A stretch of DNA of 6,848 nucleotides from an uncultured Bacteroidales bacterium. GTDB taxonomy: Bacteria; Bacteroidota; Bacteroidia; Bacteroidales; Muribaculaceae. The notes beneath the pieces were generated by a model, which saw only the letters and a list, made by a program, of their open reading frames with translations, made no database searches and was not told the DNA's origin. Where the stretch lies: assembly GCA_947175585.1 (NCBI GenBank), contig CAMWNL010000091.1:1-6848 (forward strand), in the 5' to 3' direction. This document shows positions 1-6,848 of the stretch, one piece after another. A program made the position numbers and the translations under genes. How positions within the stretch are numbered: position 1 is the stretch's first letter; the number at the start of each line of letters is the position of its first letter.

Positions 1-1
1 G

Positions 2-871
2 CTCAACCCGGACTACTATCAGGACTATGCCACCTATTTCGCATTATGGATTAAAGCCTTCAATAAAGAGGGCATCAATATCTATGCGATGACTCCTCAG
101 AACGAACCCCTCAACCGCGGCAACTCGGCTTCAATGTTCATGGGATGGGAAGAGCAGCGCGACTTTGTGAAGACCGCTCTCGGTCCGAAATTCAAAGCCG
201 AAGGCATCGACACCAAGATTTATGTATTTGACCATAACTACAACTACGATAATCTTGCAGACCAGCAAGGATATCCCACAAAGATATACGCTGACGAAGA
301 GGCTTCGAAATATATCGCCGGAGCTGCATACCACAACTATGGCGGCAACCTCAACGAACTCAACGCAATCCATGATGCAAATCCTGACAAAGAACTCGTT
401 TTCAGCGAGTCGACAGCCGGAGATTGGAACGACGGAGCTAATCTGTCAGCTCGTCTGATTGACGATATGGAGCAGATTACGCTCGGCACTGTCAACCGTT
501 GGTGCCGTGGTGCAATCATCTGGAATCTCATGCTTGATTCTAAGCGTGGTCCCAACCGTCCCGGTGGCTGCACTAACGGTTTTGGTGCGGTCGATATCTC
601 AGATGACTTCAAAACTATCCGCCGCAACTCCTTCTATTATATAATGGCTCAGATGTCGGCAGGCGTCAAACCGGGCGCTGTGCGCATAGCCACCACCGGT
701 TTCACCACCGCCGGCCTGACTTATACAGCCTTCCTCAATCCTGACAACAGTTATGCTATCGTCCTCTGTAATCGCAAATCAGATGAAGTGAAAGCGACTG
801 TCGACGACGGCACTCATCATTTCCCAGTCACCGTGCCAGGCAACGGCATAATCACTCTGACCTGGAAATAA
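2..871 (+). CDS. GH30 family glycosidase (subfamily 3-like, probable endo-beta-1,6-glucanase), 5' end missing
   Basis: The reading frame is open from base 2, so the gene starts before the window; 289 residues remain. The codons ahead of the Met at base 89 encode family-typical sequence (YFALWIKAFNKEGINIYA), so that Met is internal. The catalytic acid/base is the Glu of the TPQNEP motif (codon 104-106). The nucleophile is the Glu of LVFSES (codon 407-409). Then follow the barrel-end motifs WNLMLD and GPNRPGGC, and a C-terminal beta-sandwich from about base 650 to the stop. These features fit GH30, a retaining clan GH-A family. The PNRPGGC region and the neighbours point to subfamily 3, whose known members cut beta-1,6-glucan. 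The next gene starts 31 bases downstream with no room for a promoter, so the two are probably co-transcribed. The signal sequence is outside the window, so cell location cannot be read; homologues are usually surface lipoproteins. Other GH30 beta-glucosidase activities are possible. The family call is firm and the substrate is inferred. Confidence 0.9.
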   Translation, partial: LNPDYYQDYATYFALWIKAFNKEGINIYAMTPQNEPLNRGNSASMFMGWEEQRDFVKTALGPKFKAEGIDTKIYVFDHNYNYDNLADQQGYPTKIYADEEASKYIAGAAYHNYGGNLNELNAIHDANPDKELVFSESTAGDWNDGANLSARLIDDMEQITLGTVNRWCRGAIIWNLMLDSKRGPNRPGGCTNGFGAVDISDDFKTIRRNSFYYIMAQMSAGVKPGAVRIATTGFTTAGLTYTAFLNPDNSYAIVLCNRKSDEVKATVDDGTHHFPVTVPGNGIITLTWK

Positions 872-902
872 AAATCTTAAACAGATCTAAACGAAAACTA
901 AA

Positions 903-2930
903 ATGAAATATATAAAATCACTCAGCATAGCCCTCGCAGCAGCATCTCTGTTCACGGCGTGTAACGATGATGATGTAAAGGCTCCCGGAAATCCCGTAAT
1001 GGATGTGACCGGCAACATCGGCTCCGCATATTTCGGTGATAGCCTTTCATTTGTGGTTAAGGCAACCGATGAGCAAGTACCCCTGTCGACTATTCATGCC
1101 GAACTCTATTTCGGCGATGAAATGGTCAGCGAAAAAGTCATTCGCACCAAAGTCAGCGGTCAGGACTACGAGACTAAGATATTCGTTCCTTATTATGCTA
1201 ATATTCCCGACGGCAGAGCGCGTCTGCGTCTCACCTTGCAGAACATCCATTTCACTACCAAGGAACTCACCTACGAAGTCTCCATCTCTCATGCCGATTA
1301 TCCTTCGCTTACATTCGTCACTGAAAACGGCGAAGAGTATACAATGAACCGTACCGCCCAACATGAATACTCGATGACAGATCGCTTCCCTTCAGAAATG
1401 CGTGGTGTCATAGTCGCTCCCGCGATGGGTGAGCACGGCAATCAGATCACATTCGGTTATGAAAACAGCGAGATCAAACCGTTTGTAGATAGTGCGATTC
1501 CCTTCTCAAATTCAACACCCGGTCGCTACACAATCAGTTTCAACACCTTCACACTCGAAGGCTCTCCCTTCGTCGTTATGTCGCTCAACGGCGAGAAACT
1601 CCAGGCTATCGATGAGACAACAATGAGCATTGACATGGATCTCGCCAAAGGTGACAGACTTGCACCTGACGGTTTCCCCAACTACAACGACTGGTGGATC
1701 AATCCAGACTTCTTCACCAAGAACGAAGACGGTTCGCTGACGTTCAACGCTTATGATGGCAAATATCGCATCATCGCTGATCTCCGTCGCCAGTATATGC
1801 GTGTATATAAACTTAATGGCAACGATCCTGCCACTCTCAACGAAGACGGCACAGGCGCACTTTGGATTATCGGTCAAGGCATCGGCCAACCCTCCCTGTC
1901 TAACGAAGTAGGCTGGACTACTGAAAACGCACTCTGCATGGCCCCCACAGGTGAAAAGACTTATCAGATTACCGTTGTAGGCGGCAAAACCGTTTCTGTC
2001 GACAATATTAATTTCAAATTCTTCGGACAAATGAACTGGGGCGTCGAACTCACCGGCGCAGATCTCGTCTCGAAATCTGATCTTATAGGTGTCGGCACCG
2101 GTGACAACGGTCATGACAACGGCAACCTCTTCCTGCAAGACGGAGTAGTGCTTCAGGATAACGGTGTCTATGTAATCACGGTTGACCTTACTCAGGGTAT
2201 CCACGACGCGATTATGACAGTCAACTACAACGGTGAACAGCAGTTTGAGGAAAAACCGATCTATCTCAACGGTCAGAAAATGGATACTTCAGACAACGCT
2301 ATGTACTCTACAGTCATAAAACTCGACCAGTCTTCAAAAATCAATTTCCGCGAATTTTCGTCACTCGATGCACTTTACTATGATCCCGACTTCTTCTATT
2401 TTGATGAAGACGCTTATGATATAACGTTCCTTCCGATTTCAGGTTTCTACAATGTAAAACTTGACAAACTCAATGCCACATTGTCGGCTCAACGCGTTAA
2501 CGAAGACGGTTCTGAAATCACTCTTCAGTCTGATGGCTCCGGCGCGATCTGGCTCATGGGTTGGGGCGTAGGTTCTCCCTCTCAGAACAGTCAGTTTGGT
2601 TGGAATCCCGGTCAGGCCTATCAGCTGGCTCAGGTGTCTCCGGGTATCTACAGTTTCACCGGTACTGCCGGTCCTGAAGTCGGCTCTGTTGACGGCGACC
2701 GCTTCCGCGCTGACTATCTATCATTCAAATTCTTCCATCAGAACGGTTGGGGAGGCGAATTCGGCGAAGGCGCCCTGAAGATGGTCGGCGAGACTGACAA
2801 GCTCCTTAAAAATACCGGTAACTTCGAGTTAGCCGATGGTGCCACCCTCGAAAGCGGTGCTACCTACCGCATGACTGTTGATCTTACCGGCGGTATCGAA
2901 AACGGCACCATCTCATTGGTCAAGCTCTAA
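903..2930 (+). CDS. Surface glycan-binding lipoprotein (SGBP / SusE-F-position protein) with duplicated modules
   Basis: This 675-residue protein has a type II signal peptide: MKYIKS, a hydrophobic stretch, then lipobox LFTAC with the lipidated Cys at residue 20. Cys is followed by NDDD, an acidic run like the Bacteroidetes lipoprotein export signal, which predicts display on the outer surface. Residues 30-130 look like an Ig-type beta domain. Residues 133-222 may be a divergent copy of the next module. Residues 223-441 and 450-675 are two copies of a module pair: an A module with LNG(E/Q)K and (N/D)PDFF, then a B module with a DG(T/S)GA(L/I)W start, FKFF, WG and a VDLT-x-GI end. No catalytic motif is seen. 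Trp residues 321, 338, 379 and 550, 567, 616 occupy matching places in the two B modules and may contact sugar. The gene sits between GH30 and GH3, the position of the SGBP in the B. thetaiotaomicron beta-1,6-glucan locus. The modules may correspond to DUF5121/DUF5125-type Pfam entries, which I cannot check. The ATG at 903 has an A-rich leader and directly precedes the signal peptide, which supports this start. Confidence 0.85.
   Translation: MKYIKSLSIALAAASLFTACNDDDVKAPGNPVMDVTGNIGSAYFGDSLSFVVKATDEQVPLSTIHAELYFGDEMVSEKVIRTKVSGQDYETKIFVPYYANIPDGRARLRLTLQNIHFTTKELTYEVSISHADYPSLTFVTENGEEYTMNRTAQHEYSMTDRFPSEMRGVIVAPAMGEHGNQITFGYENSEIKPFVDSAIPFSNSTPGRYTISFNTFTLEGSPFVVMSLNGEKLQAIDETTMSIDMDLAKGDRLAPDGFPNYNDWWINPDFFTKNEDGSLTFNAYDGKYRIIADLRRQYMRVYKLNGNDPATLNEDGTGALWIIGQGIGQPSLSNEVGWTTENALCMAPTGEKTYQITVVGGKTVSVDNINFKFFGQMNWGVELTGADLVSKSDLIGVGTGDNGHDNGNLFLQDGVVLQDNGVYVITVDLTQGIHDAIMTVNYNGEQQFEEKPIYLNGQKMDTSDNAMYSTVIKLDQSSKINFREFSSLDALYYDPDFFYFDEDAYDITFLPISGFYNVKLDKLNATLSAQRVNEDGSEITLQSDGSGAIWLMGWGVGSPSQNSQFGWNPGQAYQLAQVSPGIYSFTGTAGPEVGSVDGDRFRADYLSFKFFHQNGWGGEFGEGALKMVGETDKLLKNTGNFELADGATLESGATYRMTVDLTGGIENGTISLVKL
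1569..2225 (+). repeat. Internal module-pair repeat, copy 1 (protein residues 223-441)
   Basis: Copy 1 of a duplicated two-module unit in the binding protein. Shared landmarks with copy 2, in order: LNGEK, NPDFF, DGKYRI, DGTGALW, GIGQPS, VGW, NFKFFGQ, WGVEL, GNLF and VDLTQGI. It carries an extra WW pair (residues 264-265) where copy 2 has LYY. The similarity is clear in protein but much weaker in DNA, so the duplication is old. Confidence 0.75.
2250..2927 (+). repeat. Internal module-pair repeat, copy 2 (protein residues 450-675)
   Basis: Copy 2 of the unit described for 1569-2225, ending exactly at the protein C-terminus. Landmarks are LNGQK, DPDFF, GFYNVKL, DGSGAIW, GVGSPS, FGW, SFKFFHQ, WGGEF, GNFEL and VDLTGGI. 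The aromatic residues of the B module are kept, and it adds Trp554 beside Trp550. Confidence 0.75.
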
Positions 2931-2972
2931 TATATCAATCACAATCCAATAGGTTAAAACAGGTAGAATGTG

Positions 2973-3012
2973 AAGGGGCTTCGGAATATCATCTTTTTCG
3001 GAGCCCCTTTTT
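2973..3012 (+). terminator. Intrinsic terminator-like hairpin between the binding-protein gene and GH3
   Basis: The left arm AAGGGGCT (2973-2980) pairs perfectly with AGCCCCTT (3002-3009). Pairing continues inward for six more pairs, two of them G-U: 2981-2986 with 2996-3001. The loop is nine bases (2987-2995), and the 3' side runs into a T tract ending at 3012. This is the standard shape of a rho-independent terminator on the + strand. It begins 42 bases after the SGBP stop and ends 12 bases before the GH3 ATG, so no promoter fits between it and GH3. Partial read-through, setting a lower GH3 level, or a role as an RNA 3'-end stabiliser is likely (inference). Confidence 0.8.
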
Positions 3013-3024
3013 AAAATCAAAATT

Positions 3025-5265
3025 ATGAAAAAACTCATTTCATCACTCGCTGTCTGCATTTCGCTATCTGCAACTGCGCTTACTCCGGCATACCTTGATG
3101 ACAGTCTCCCTATCGAAGACCGCGTCGAGGACGCTTTGTCACGAATGACACTCCGCGAAAAAATCAACATCATTCACGCTCAGTCGAAATTCAGTGCTCC
3201 GGGCGTGCCACGTCTCGGAATACCCGAAATTTGGTGTACCGATGGACCGATGGGTGTTCGCCCCGAAGTACTTTGGGACGAATGGGATCAGGCTAAATGG
3301 ACTAATGACTCCTGCACAGCTTTCCCCTCACTCACCGCTCTCGCCGCGACATGGAATCCTGATATGGCTGAACTTTACGGTAAAAGTATTGGGGCAGAAG
3401 CCCGTTTCCGCAACAAAAGTGTTATTCTCGGTCCCGGCATAAACATATACCGCACACCGCTCAATGGACGTAACTTCGAGTATATGGGAGAGGACCCATA
3501 TCTGATCTCTCAGATGGTAGTTCCCTATGTCCACGGTGTCCAGAGCAATGGAGTGGCGGCTTGTGTAAAACATTTCGCTCTTAATAACAACGAGGTCAAC
3601 CGCCACACGTCTAACCCCATTGTTGATGACCGCACACTTTATGAAATCTATCTCCCCGGTTTCCGTGCTGCCGCGCAGGAAGGCGAAGCCTGGTCGTTTA
3701 TGGGTGGCTACAATCTTTTCCGTGGCGAACACGCCAGCTATAATCCAATTTTGATGAATCAGATCCTTAAAGGTGAATGGGATTGGGACGGCGCCGTAAT
3801 TTCTGACTGGGGAGCGGTCCACGACACAAAGACAGCTGTCAGCGGCGGTCTCGACATGGAGTTCGGTTCATGGACCAACGGTCTCACAAACGGTCAGTCC
3901 AACGCTTACGACAACTATTTTCTCGCCGACCCATATTATAATGGTATTGTTGACGGAACATATAGCACTGACGAACTCGATGACAAAGTGCGCCGAGTGC
4001 TCCGTCTGACTTTCCGCACAGCTATGGATCGCAACCGCCCGTTCGGCGCCATGGGCTCGGACGAACATGTCGCAGCTTGTCGCGAAGTCGGTGAAGAGGG
4101 CGTGGTTTTGCTCCAGAACCGTGGTGACATACTTCCTATCGACCTTTCCAAAGTTAATAAAATAGCCGTAATCGGCGAAAACGCAATAAAGATGATGACC
4201 GTAGGCGGCGGCTCATCTTCTCTGAAAGCTCGTTATGAAGTCACTCCGCTTGACGGCCTCCGCAACCGTGTCGGCGACAAGGCTGAGATTATCTATGCTC
4301 GCGGCTATGTCGGTGATCCGACCGGCGAGTACAACGGTGTAGTTACCGGTCAGAATCTTGATGACCCTCGTTCTCCAGAAGAGCTGCGCGATGAAGCTAT
4401 CAAAATCGCACGCGATGCTGACGTTGTTCTTTTCTTCGGCGGTTTGAACAAAAGTAATCATCAGGACTGCGAAGACACCGACCGCGAATCCATGGCTCTC
4501 CCCTATGGTCAGGACGAATTGATCGAAGCTCTTGCAGCTGCAAATCCCAATCTTTGCGTAATCAATATCAGCGGCACCGGTGTGGCTATGCCCTGGACTG
4601 ACAAAGTACCGGCCATTATGCAGGCATGGTATCTCGGCAATGAGACAGGCAACGCTCTGGCGTCACTGCTGACAGGCGATGTTAACCCGAGTGGTAAACT
4701 TCCCTACACATATTACGCTTCGCTCGATCAGGTCGGAGCTCATAAACTCGGTGAATATCCCGGTCATCCGGGAGTAGACGAACTCGGCAATGAGGTCTTC
4801 GACATGCCCTACAACGAGGGTATCTTCGTCGGTTATCGCTTCACCGATAAAAACAAACTCAAACCGACTTTCCCATTCGGTCACGGTCTCAGTTACACAA
4901 CTTTTGACTACGGTAAAGCGTCAATCAACAAGACCGAGGGAACAGCTGACGATACATTTACAGTCACCGTGCCGGTCACAAATTCAGGCAACCGCGAAGG
5001 CAAGGAGATTGTCCAGCTTTACATCTCTGACCTGAAGTCATCTGTTGACCGTCCTGTCAAAGAACTTAAGGGATTCAAAAAAGTTTCACTCGCTCCCGGC
5101 GAGACAACTGATGTAACGTTCGAAATCAAACGTGATGCTCTTAGCTTCTTCGATGCAGACCGACATGAATGGATTTGTGAACCCGGTAGCTTCGAAGCGC
5201 TCGTAGGATCTTCGTCTGCCGACATTCGCTCTAAAGTTCGTTTTAACATCAAAAATTCAAAATGA
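3025..5265 (+). CDS. GH3 family beta-glucosidase, exported (probably periplasmic)
   Basis: This complete 746-residue protein removes terminal beta-linked sugars, most likely glucose, from oligosaccharides by a retaining mechanism. A type I signal peptide is present (MKKLISSLAV core, AxA cleavage motif at residues 16-18), which suggests the periplasm. The N-terminal barrel spans about 25-340 and holds the sugar-binding Asp73 in TDGPMGVR, GRNFEYMGEDP, KHF (182-184) and the nucleophile Asp261 in VISDWG. The alpha/beta sandwich at about 350-560 holds the likely acid/base Glu483, placed three residues before the conserved Asp-Arg pair, followed by ALPYGQDELI. PFGHGLSYTTF leads into a C-terminal fibronectin-III-like domain (about 645-735). 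No PA14 insertion is seen, and the length is normal for this three-domain form. The start is set by the signal peptide directly after the ATG. The gene follows a terminator-like hairpin closely, and its TGA overlaps the next ATG. In this setting it would finish degradation of beta-1,6-gluco-oligosaccharides; other beta-glucosidase or beta-xylosidase specificities cannot be excluded. Confidence 0.93.
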   Translation: MKKLISSLAVCISLSATALTPAYLDDSLPIEDRVEDALSRMTLREKINIIHAQSKFSAPGVPRLGIPEIWCTDGPMGVRPEVLWDEWDQAKWTNDSCTAFPSLTALAATWNPDMAELYGKSIGAEARFRNKSVILGPGINIYRTPLNGRNFEYMGEDPYLISQMVVPYVHGVQSNGVAACVKHFALNNNEVNRHTSNPIVDDRTLYEIYLPGFRAAAQEGEAWSFMGGYNLFRGEHASYNPILMNQILKGEWDWDGAVISDWGAVHDTKTAVSGGLDMEFGSWTNGLTNGQSNAYDNYFLADPYYNGIVDGTYSTDELDDKVRRVLRLTFRTAMDRNRPFGAMGSDEHVAACREVGEEGVVLLQNRGDILPIDLSKVNKIAVIGENAIKMMTVGGGSSSLKARYEVTPLDGLRNRVGDKAEIIYARGYVGDPTGEYNGVVTGQNLDDPRSPEELRDEAIKIARDADVVLFFGGLNKSNHQDCEDTDRESMALPYGQDELIEALAAANPNLCVINISGTGVAMPWTDKVPAIMQAWYLGNETGNALASLLTGDVNPSGKLPYTYYASLDQVGAHKLGEYPGHPGVDELGNEVFDMPYNEGIFVGYRFTDKNKLKPTFPFGHGLSYTTFDYGKASINKTEGTADDTFTVTVPVTNSGNREGKEIVQLYISDLKSSVDRPVKELKGFKKVSLAPGETTDVTFEIKRDALSFFDADRHEWICEPGSFEALVGSSSADIRSKVRFNIKNSK

Positions 5266-6848
5266 CGTTTAACTTCACCCCTAACGCCAAAGCAAGCGCA
5301 GAGACCCGAAAATTCGTGTCTCTGCTGCTTGCCTTTTGTTTTTCAGTCTCTTTATCCGCTTCGCGCCGGATTATTTCGCTAAATAATGGTTGGTCGTTCA
5401 GTCGCCCGTCAGACACGACTTATGTCAATGTAAATCTGCCGCATTGTTTCAGTACAGACGCCTACATTACTCGCGACTATTATCGCGGCTCAGGCGAGTA
5501 CAATAAAAAATTAGTCATTCCGACCGAAATCAGCGGCGAAAAAATTTATTTGAAACTTGACGGAGCCGCCACAAAATCGACTGTTTCAATTGACGGTGAG
5601 CCTGTGTCAACGCATATCGGAGCATACTCACCTCACTTGGCAGATATTACACCGTTCCTTAAACCTCAACATATACAAGACTTATCCATCGTTGTTGACA
5701 ACTCGGATAAGGATATACCGCCCTACTCTGCCGACTTTACCTTTATGGGCGGTCTATACCGCGATGCGTGGCTGATAGCTATGCCTCCCGTCCACATGGA
5801 TATCGTCAACGGTCCGGACTGCGGTTTCAAAGTAACTACCATACAAAATAATAATGGTGATTGGGATCTGAATGTATCAAGTTCTATAATCAACACGACC
5901 ACCTCTAAAAACAAACTTACACTACAGTGCCTTCTGATAGATTCCGAAAATAACATTATCGGCTCTGTCAATCGACAGATCAACTCCCGTCCTGAATCGA
6001 CCACTGACTGCGAATTGACAATTAAGGGCATAAAAAACATCCGGCTCTGGTCTCCCGAACACCCTAATCTATACACTGTGAGATTATCTGTCAGCGATGA
6101 TGGCGGAGAGATTGACACCTCAGAAACATACACTGCTTTCCGTACCTTCGGCTTTGACTCCGATAATCGTTTTATACTTAACGGCAAGCCATATAAATTG
6201 AGAGGTATGTGCCGTCATCAGGATCAATTTCCGATGGGTATAGCCTTGAGCGATGACCAGCATCGCCGGGATATGAAGCTTATTAAAGATGCCGGCACCA
6301 ATTTCATACGCATCAGTCATTATCCCCAGGATGATGCTATCCTCGAAATGTGTGATCGTCTCGGCCTTATAGTCTGGGAAGAAATACCGGTAATCGACTT
6401 TGTTCCCGAAAGTTCTGCTTTTGACGACAACTGCGAATCAATGCTCCGCGACATGATTCGCTCCCACTATAATCACCCGTCTATTGCTATGTGGGGTTAC
6501 ATGAATGAAATACTGCTACGAGCACCGGGAGAAAATCGCGAAAAAACTTTTGACCGCACCCTTCAGCTCGCCGATCGCCTGGAAAGAGCGCTCAGAGAAG
6601 AAGATCCAAACCGCTTGTCCACTATGGCTTTTCACGGCAGCGATGTATATCATGATGCCGCCCTGACTGATATAACCGACATAAAAGGATGGAATCTTTA
6701 TCAGGGATGGTATGGCGGAAAGCTCAATGATTTTGAAGCTTTTCTTTCACGTCAGCACCATGAGCATCCTGACAATCGCATTATCGTAAGCGATTATGGA
6801 GCCGGTTCGGACTTGAGATTACACTCGTTGACTCCCCAACCGTTTGAC
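5262..6848 (+). CDS. GH2 family glycosidase (beta-galactosidase/beta-glucosidase-like), 3' end missing
   Basis: The frame is open from the ATG at 5262, which overlaps the GH3 stop as ATGA, to the window end: 529 residues without a stop. The overlap implies translational coupling to GH3. The N-terminus has a long polar stretch, then RK and a hydrophobic core (about 18-32) ending SLSAS, a probable signal peptide. Domains follow the GH2 order: a sugar-binding beta-sandwich (about 37-190, with DYYRGSGEY and GGLYRDAWL), an Ig-like domain (about 195-295, ending LWSPEHPNLYTV) and a barrel from about 300. Barrel motifs are GMCRHQDQFPMG, FIRISHYP, VWEEIP and MWGYMNE, whose Glu416 is the predicted acid/base. 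At the nucleophile site the motif reads VSDYGAGSD, with Asp511 where most GH2 enzymes have Glu. The substrate is not readable; beta-galactosidase, beta-glucosidase and beta-glucuronidase are all options. The first 80 bases overlap a terminator-like hairpin. The GH2 family call is firm. Confidence 0.9.
   Translation, partial: MTFNFTPNAKASAETRKFVSLLLAFCFSVSLSASRRIISLNNGWSFSRPSDTTYVNVNLPHCFSTDAYITRDYYRGSGEYNKKLVIPTEISGEKIYLKLDGAATKSTVSIDGEPVSTHIGAYSPHLADITPFLKPQHIQDLSIVVDNSDKDIPPYSADFTFMGGLYRDAWLIAMPPVHMDIVNGPDCGFKVTTIQNNNGDWDLNVSSSIINTTTSKNKLTLQCLLIDSENNIIGSVNRQINSRPESTTDCELTIKGIKNIRLWSPEHPNLYTVRLSVSDDGGEIDTSETYTAFRTFGFDSDNRFILNGKPYKLRGMCRHQDQFPMGIALSDDQHRRDMKLIKDAGTNFIRISHYPQDDAILEMCDRLGLIVWEEIPVIDFVPESSAFDDNCESMLRDMIRSHYNHPSIAMWGYMNEILLRAPGENREKTFDRTLQLADRLERALREEDPNRLSTMAFHGSDVYHDAALTDITDIKGWNLYQGWYGGKLNDFEAFLSRQHHEHPDNRIIVSDYGAGSDLRLHSLTPQPFD
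5289..5343 (+). terminator. Terminator- or attenuator-like hairpin inside the GH2 signal-peptide codons
   Basis: Bases 5292-5297 pair with 5327-5332 and 5298-5305 pair with 5318-5325, giving 14 Watson-Crick pairs interrupted only by a bulged T at 5326. Inside, after one C/T mismatch (5306/5317), CGAA (5307-5310) can pair with TTCG (5313-5316), though the innermost pairs would open to form a loop. The stem is followed by CTTTTGTTTTT (5333-5343). It lies 23 bases after the GH3 stop, where a terminator for GH3 would be expected, yet it is wholly within the GH2 reading frame. The structure is visible in the sequence; its activity is inferred. Confidence 0.6.

Noticed and set aside
89..91. Met codon as the start of the GH30 gene
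   Set aside because: The same frame is open back to base 2 and the residues before this Met match the GH30 barrel; starting here would put the catalytic Glu at residue 6.
872..902. Terminator or promoter between GH30 and the binding-protein gene
   Set aside because: The only inverted repeat (ATCT 874-877 with AGAT 883-886) has four weak pairs and no T tract, and no TAnnTTTG element is present in the 31 bases.
1512..2204. 230-codon open frame on the minus strand
   Set aside because: It lies wholly opposite the binding-protein gene, has no recognisable motif, and the + strand frame has clear repeated domains and a lipobox.
3055..3057. GH3 Cys11 as a lipobox cysteine
   Set aside because: The residues before it are LAV, and Val at -1 is not allowed in a lipobox; the hydrophobic core would be too short, and an AxA type I site follows at residues 16-18.
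3328..3822. 164-codon open frame on the minus strand
   Set aside because: It is antisense to the GH3 barrel, which has intact catalytic motifs; no family features are visible in the minus-strand protein.
5337..5339. GH2 Cys26 as a lipobox cysteine
   Set aside because: The residues before it are LAF; Phe at -1 does not fit a lipobox, so a type I signal peptide is more likely.
5334..5345. TTTTG in the GH2 leader as a Bacteroidetes -33 promoter element
   Set aside because: No TAnnTTTG -7 element follows at the right distance; the T tract is better explained by the hairpin tail and the signal-peptide codons.

Overview
The window looks like part of a Bacteroidetes polysaccharide utilization locus (PUL). 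Four genes lie head to tail on the + strand with almost no non-coding DNA. The evidence for a Bacteroidales member is a surface-type lipoprotein with an acidic export signal after its lipobox cysteine, A-rich rather than Shine-Dalgarno leaders, family-typical glycosidases with signal peptides, and fairly balanced base composition. A gut Muribaculaceae-like or Bacteroides-like organism is plausible, but the genus is an inference. SusC/SusD and a regulator are not in the window and would be expected upstream.

Layout: (1) bases 2-871, the 3' part of a GH30 enzyme that most resembles subfamily 3 (endo-beta-1,6-glucanase type), with both catalytic glutamates visible. (2) bases 903-2930, a 675-residue lipoprotein in the gene position of a surface glycan-binding protein. 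It is built from an internally duplicated two-module unit. (3) bases 3025-5265, a complete periplasmic GH3 beta-glucosidase-type enzyme. (4) bases 5262-6848, a GH2 enzyme that overlaps the GH3 stop codon by ATGA and runs off the 3' edge of the window.

How they work together (inference): the GH30 / binding-protein / GH3 order matches the fungal beta-1,6-glucan locus of Bacteroides thetaiotaomicron (BT3312-BT3314, from memory). The GH30 would cut beta-1,6-glucan, the lipoprotein would hold the chain at the cell surface, and the GH3 would release glucose from imported oligosaccharides. The GH2 is an extra member relative to that locus and may remove a side group or act on a related glycan.

The most unusual signals are not new gene families. 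First, a long imperfect hairpin followed by a T-rich tract sits inside the 5' coding end of the GH2 gene, just after the GH3 stop, so the signal-peptide codons double as a terminator-like element. Second, a clean intrinsic-terminator hairpin lies between the binding-protein gene and GH3, only about 12 bases before the GH3 start. Third, the GH2 has Asp where the family normally has its Glu nucleophile.
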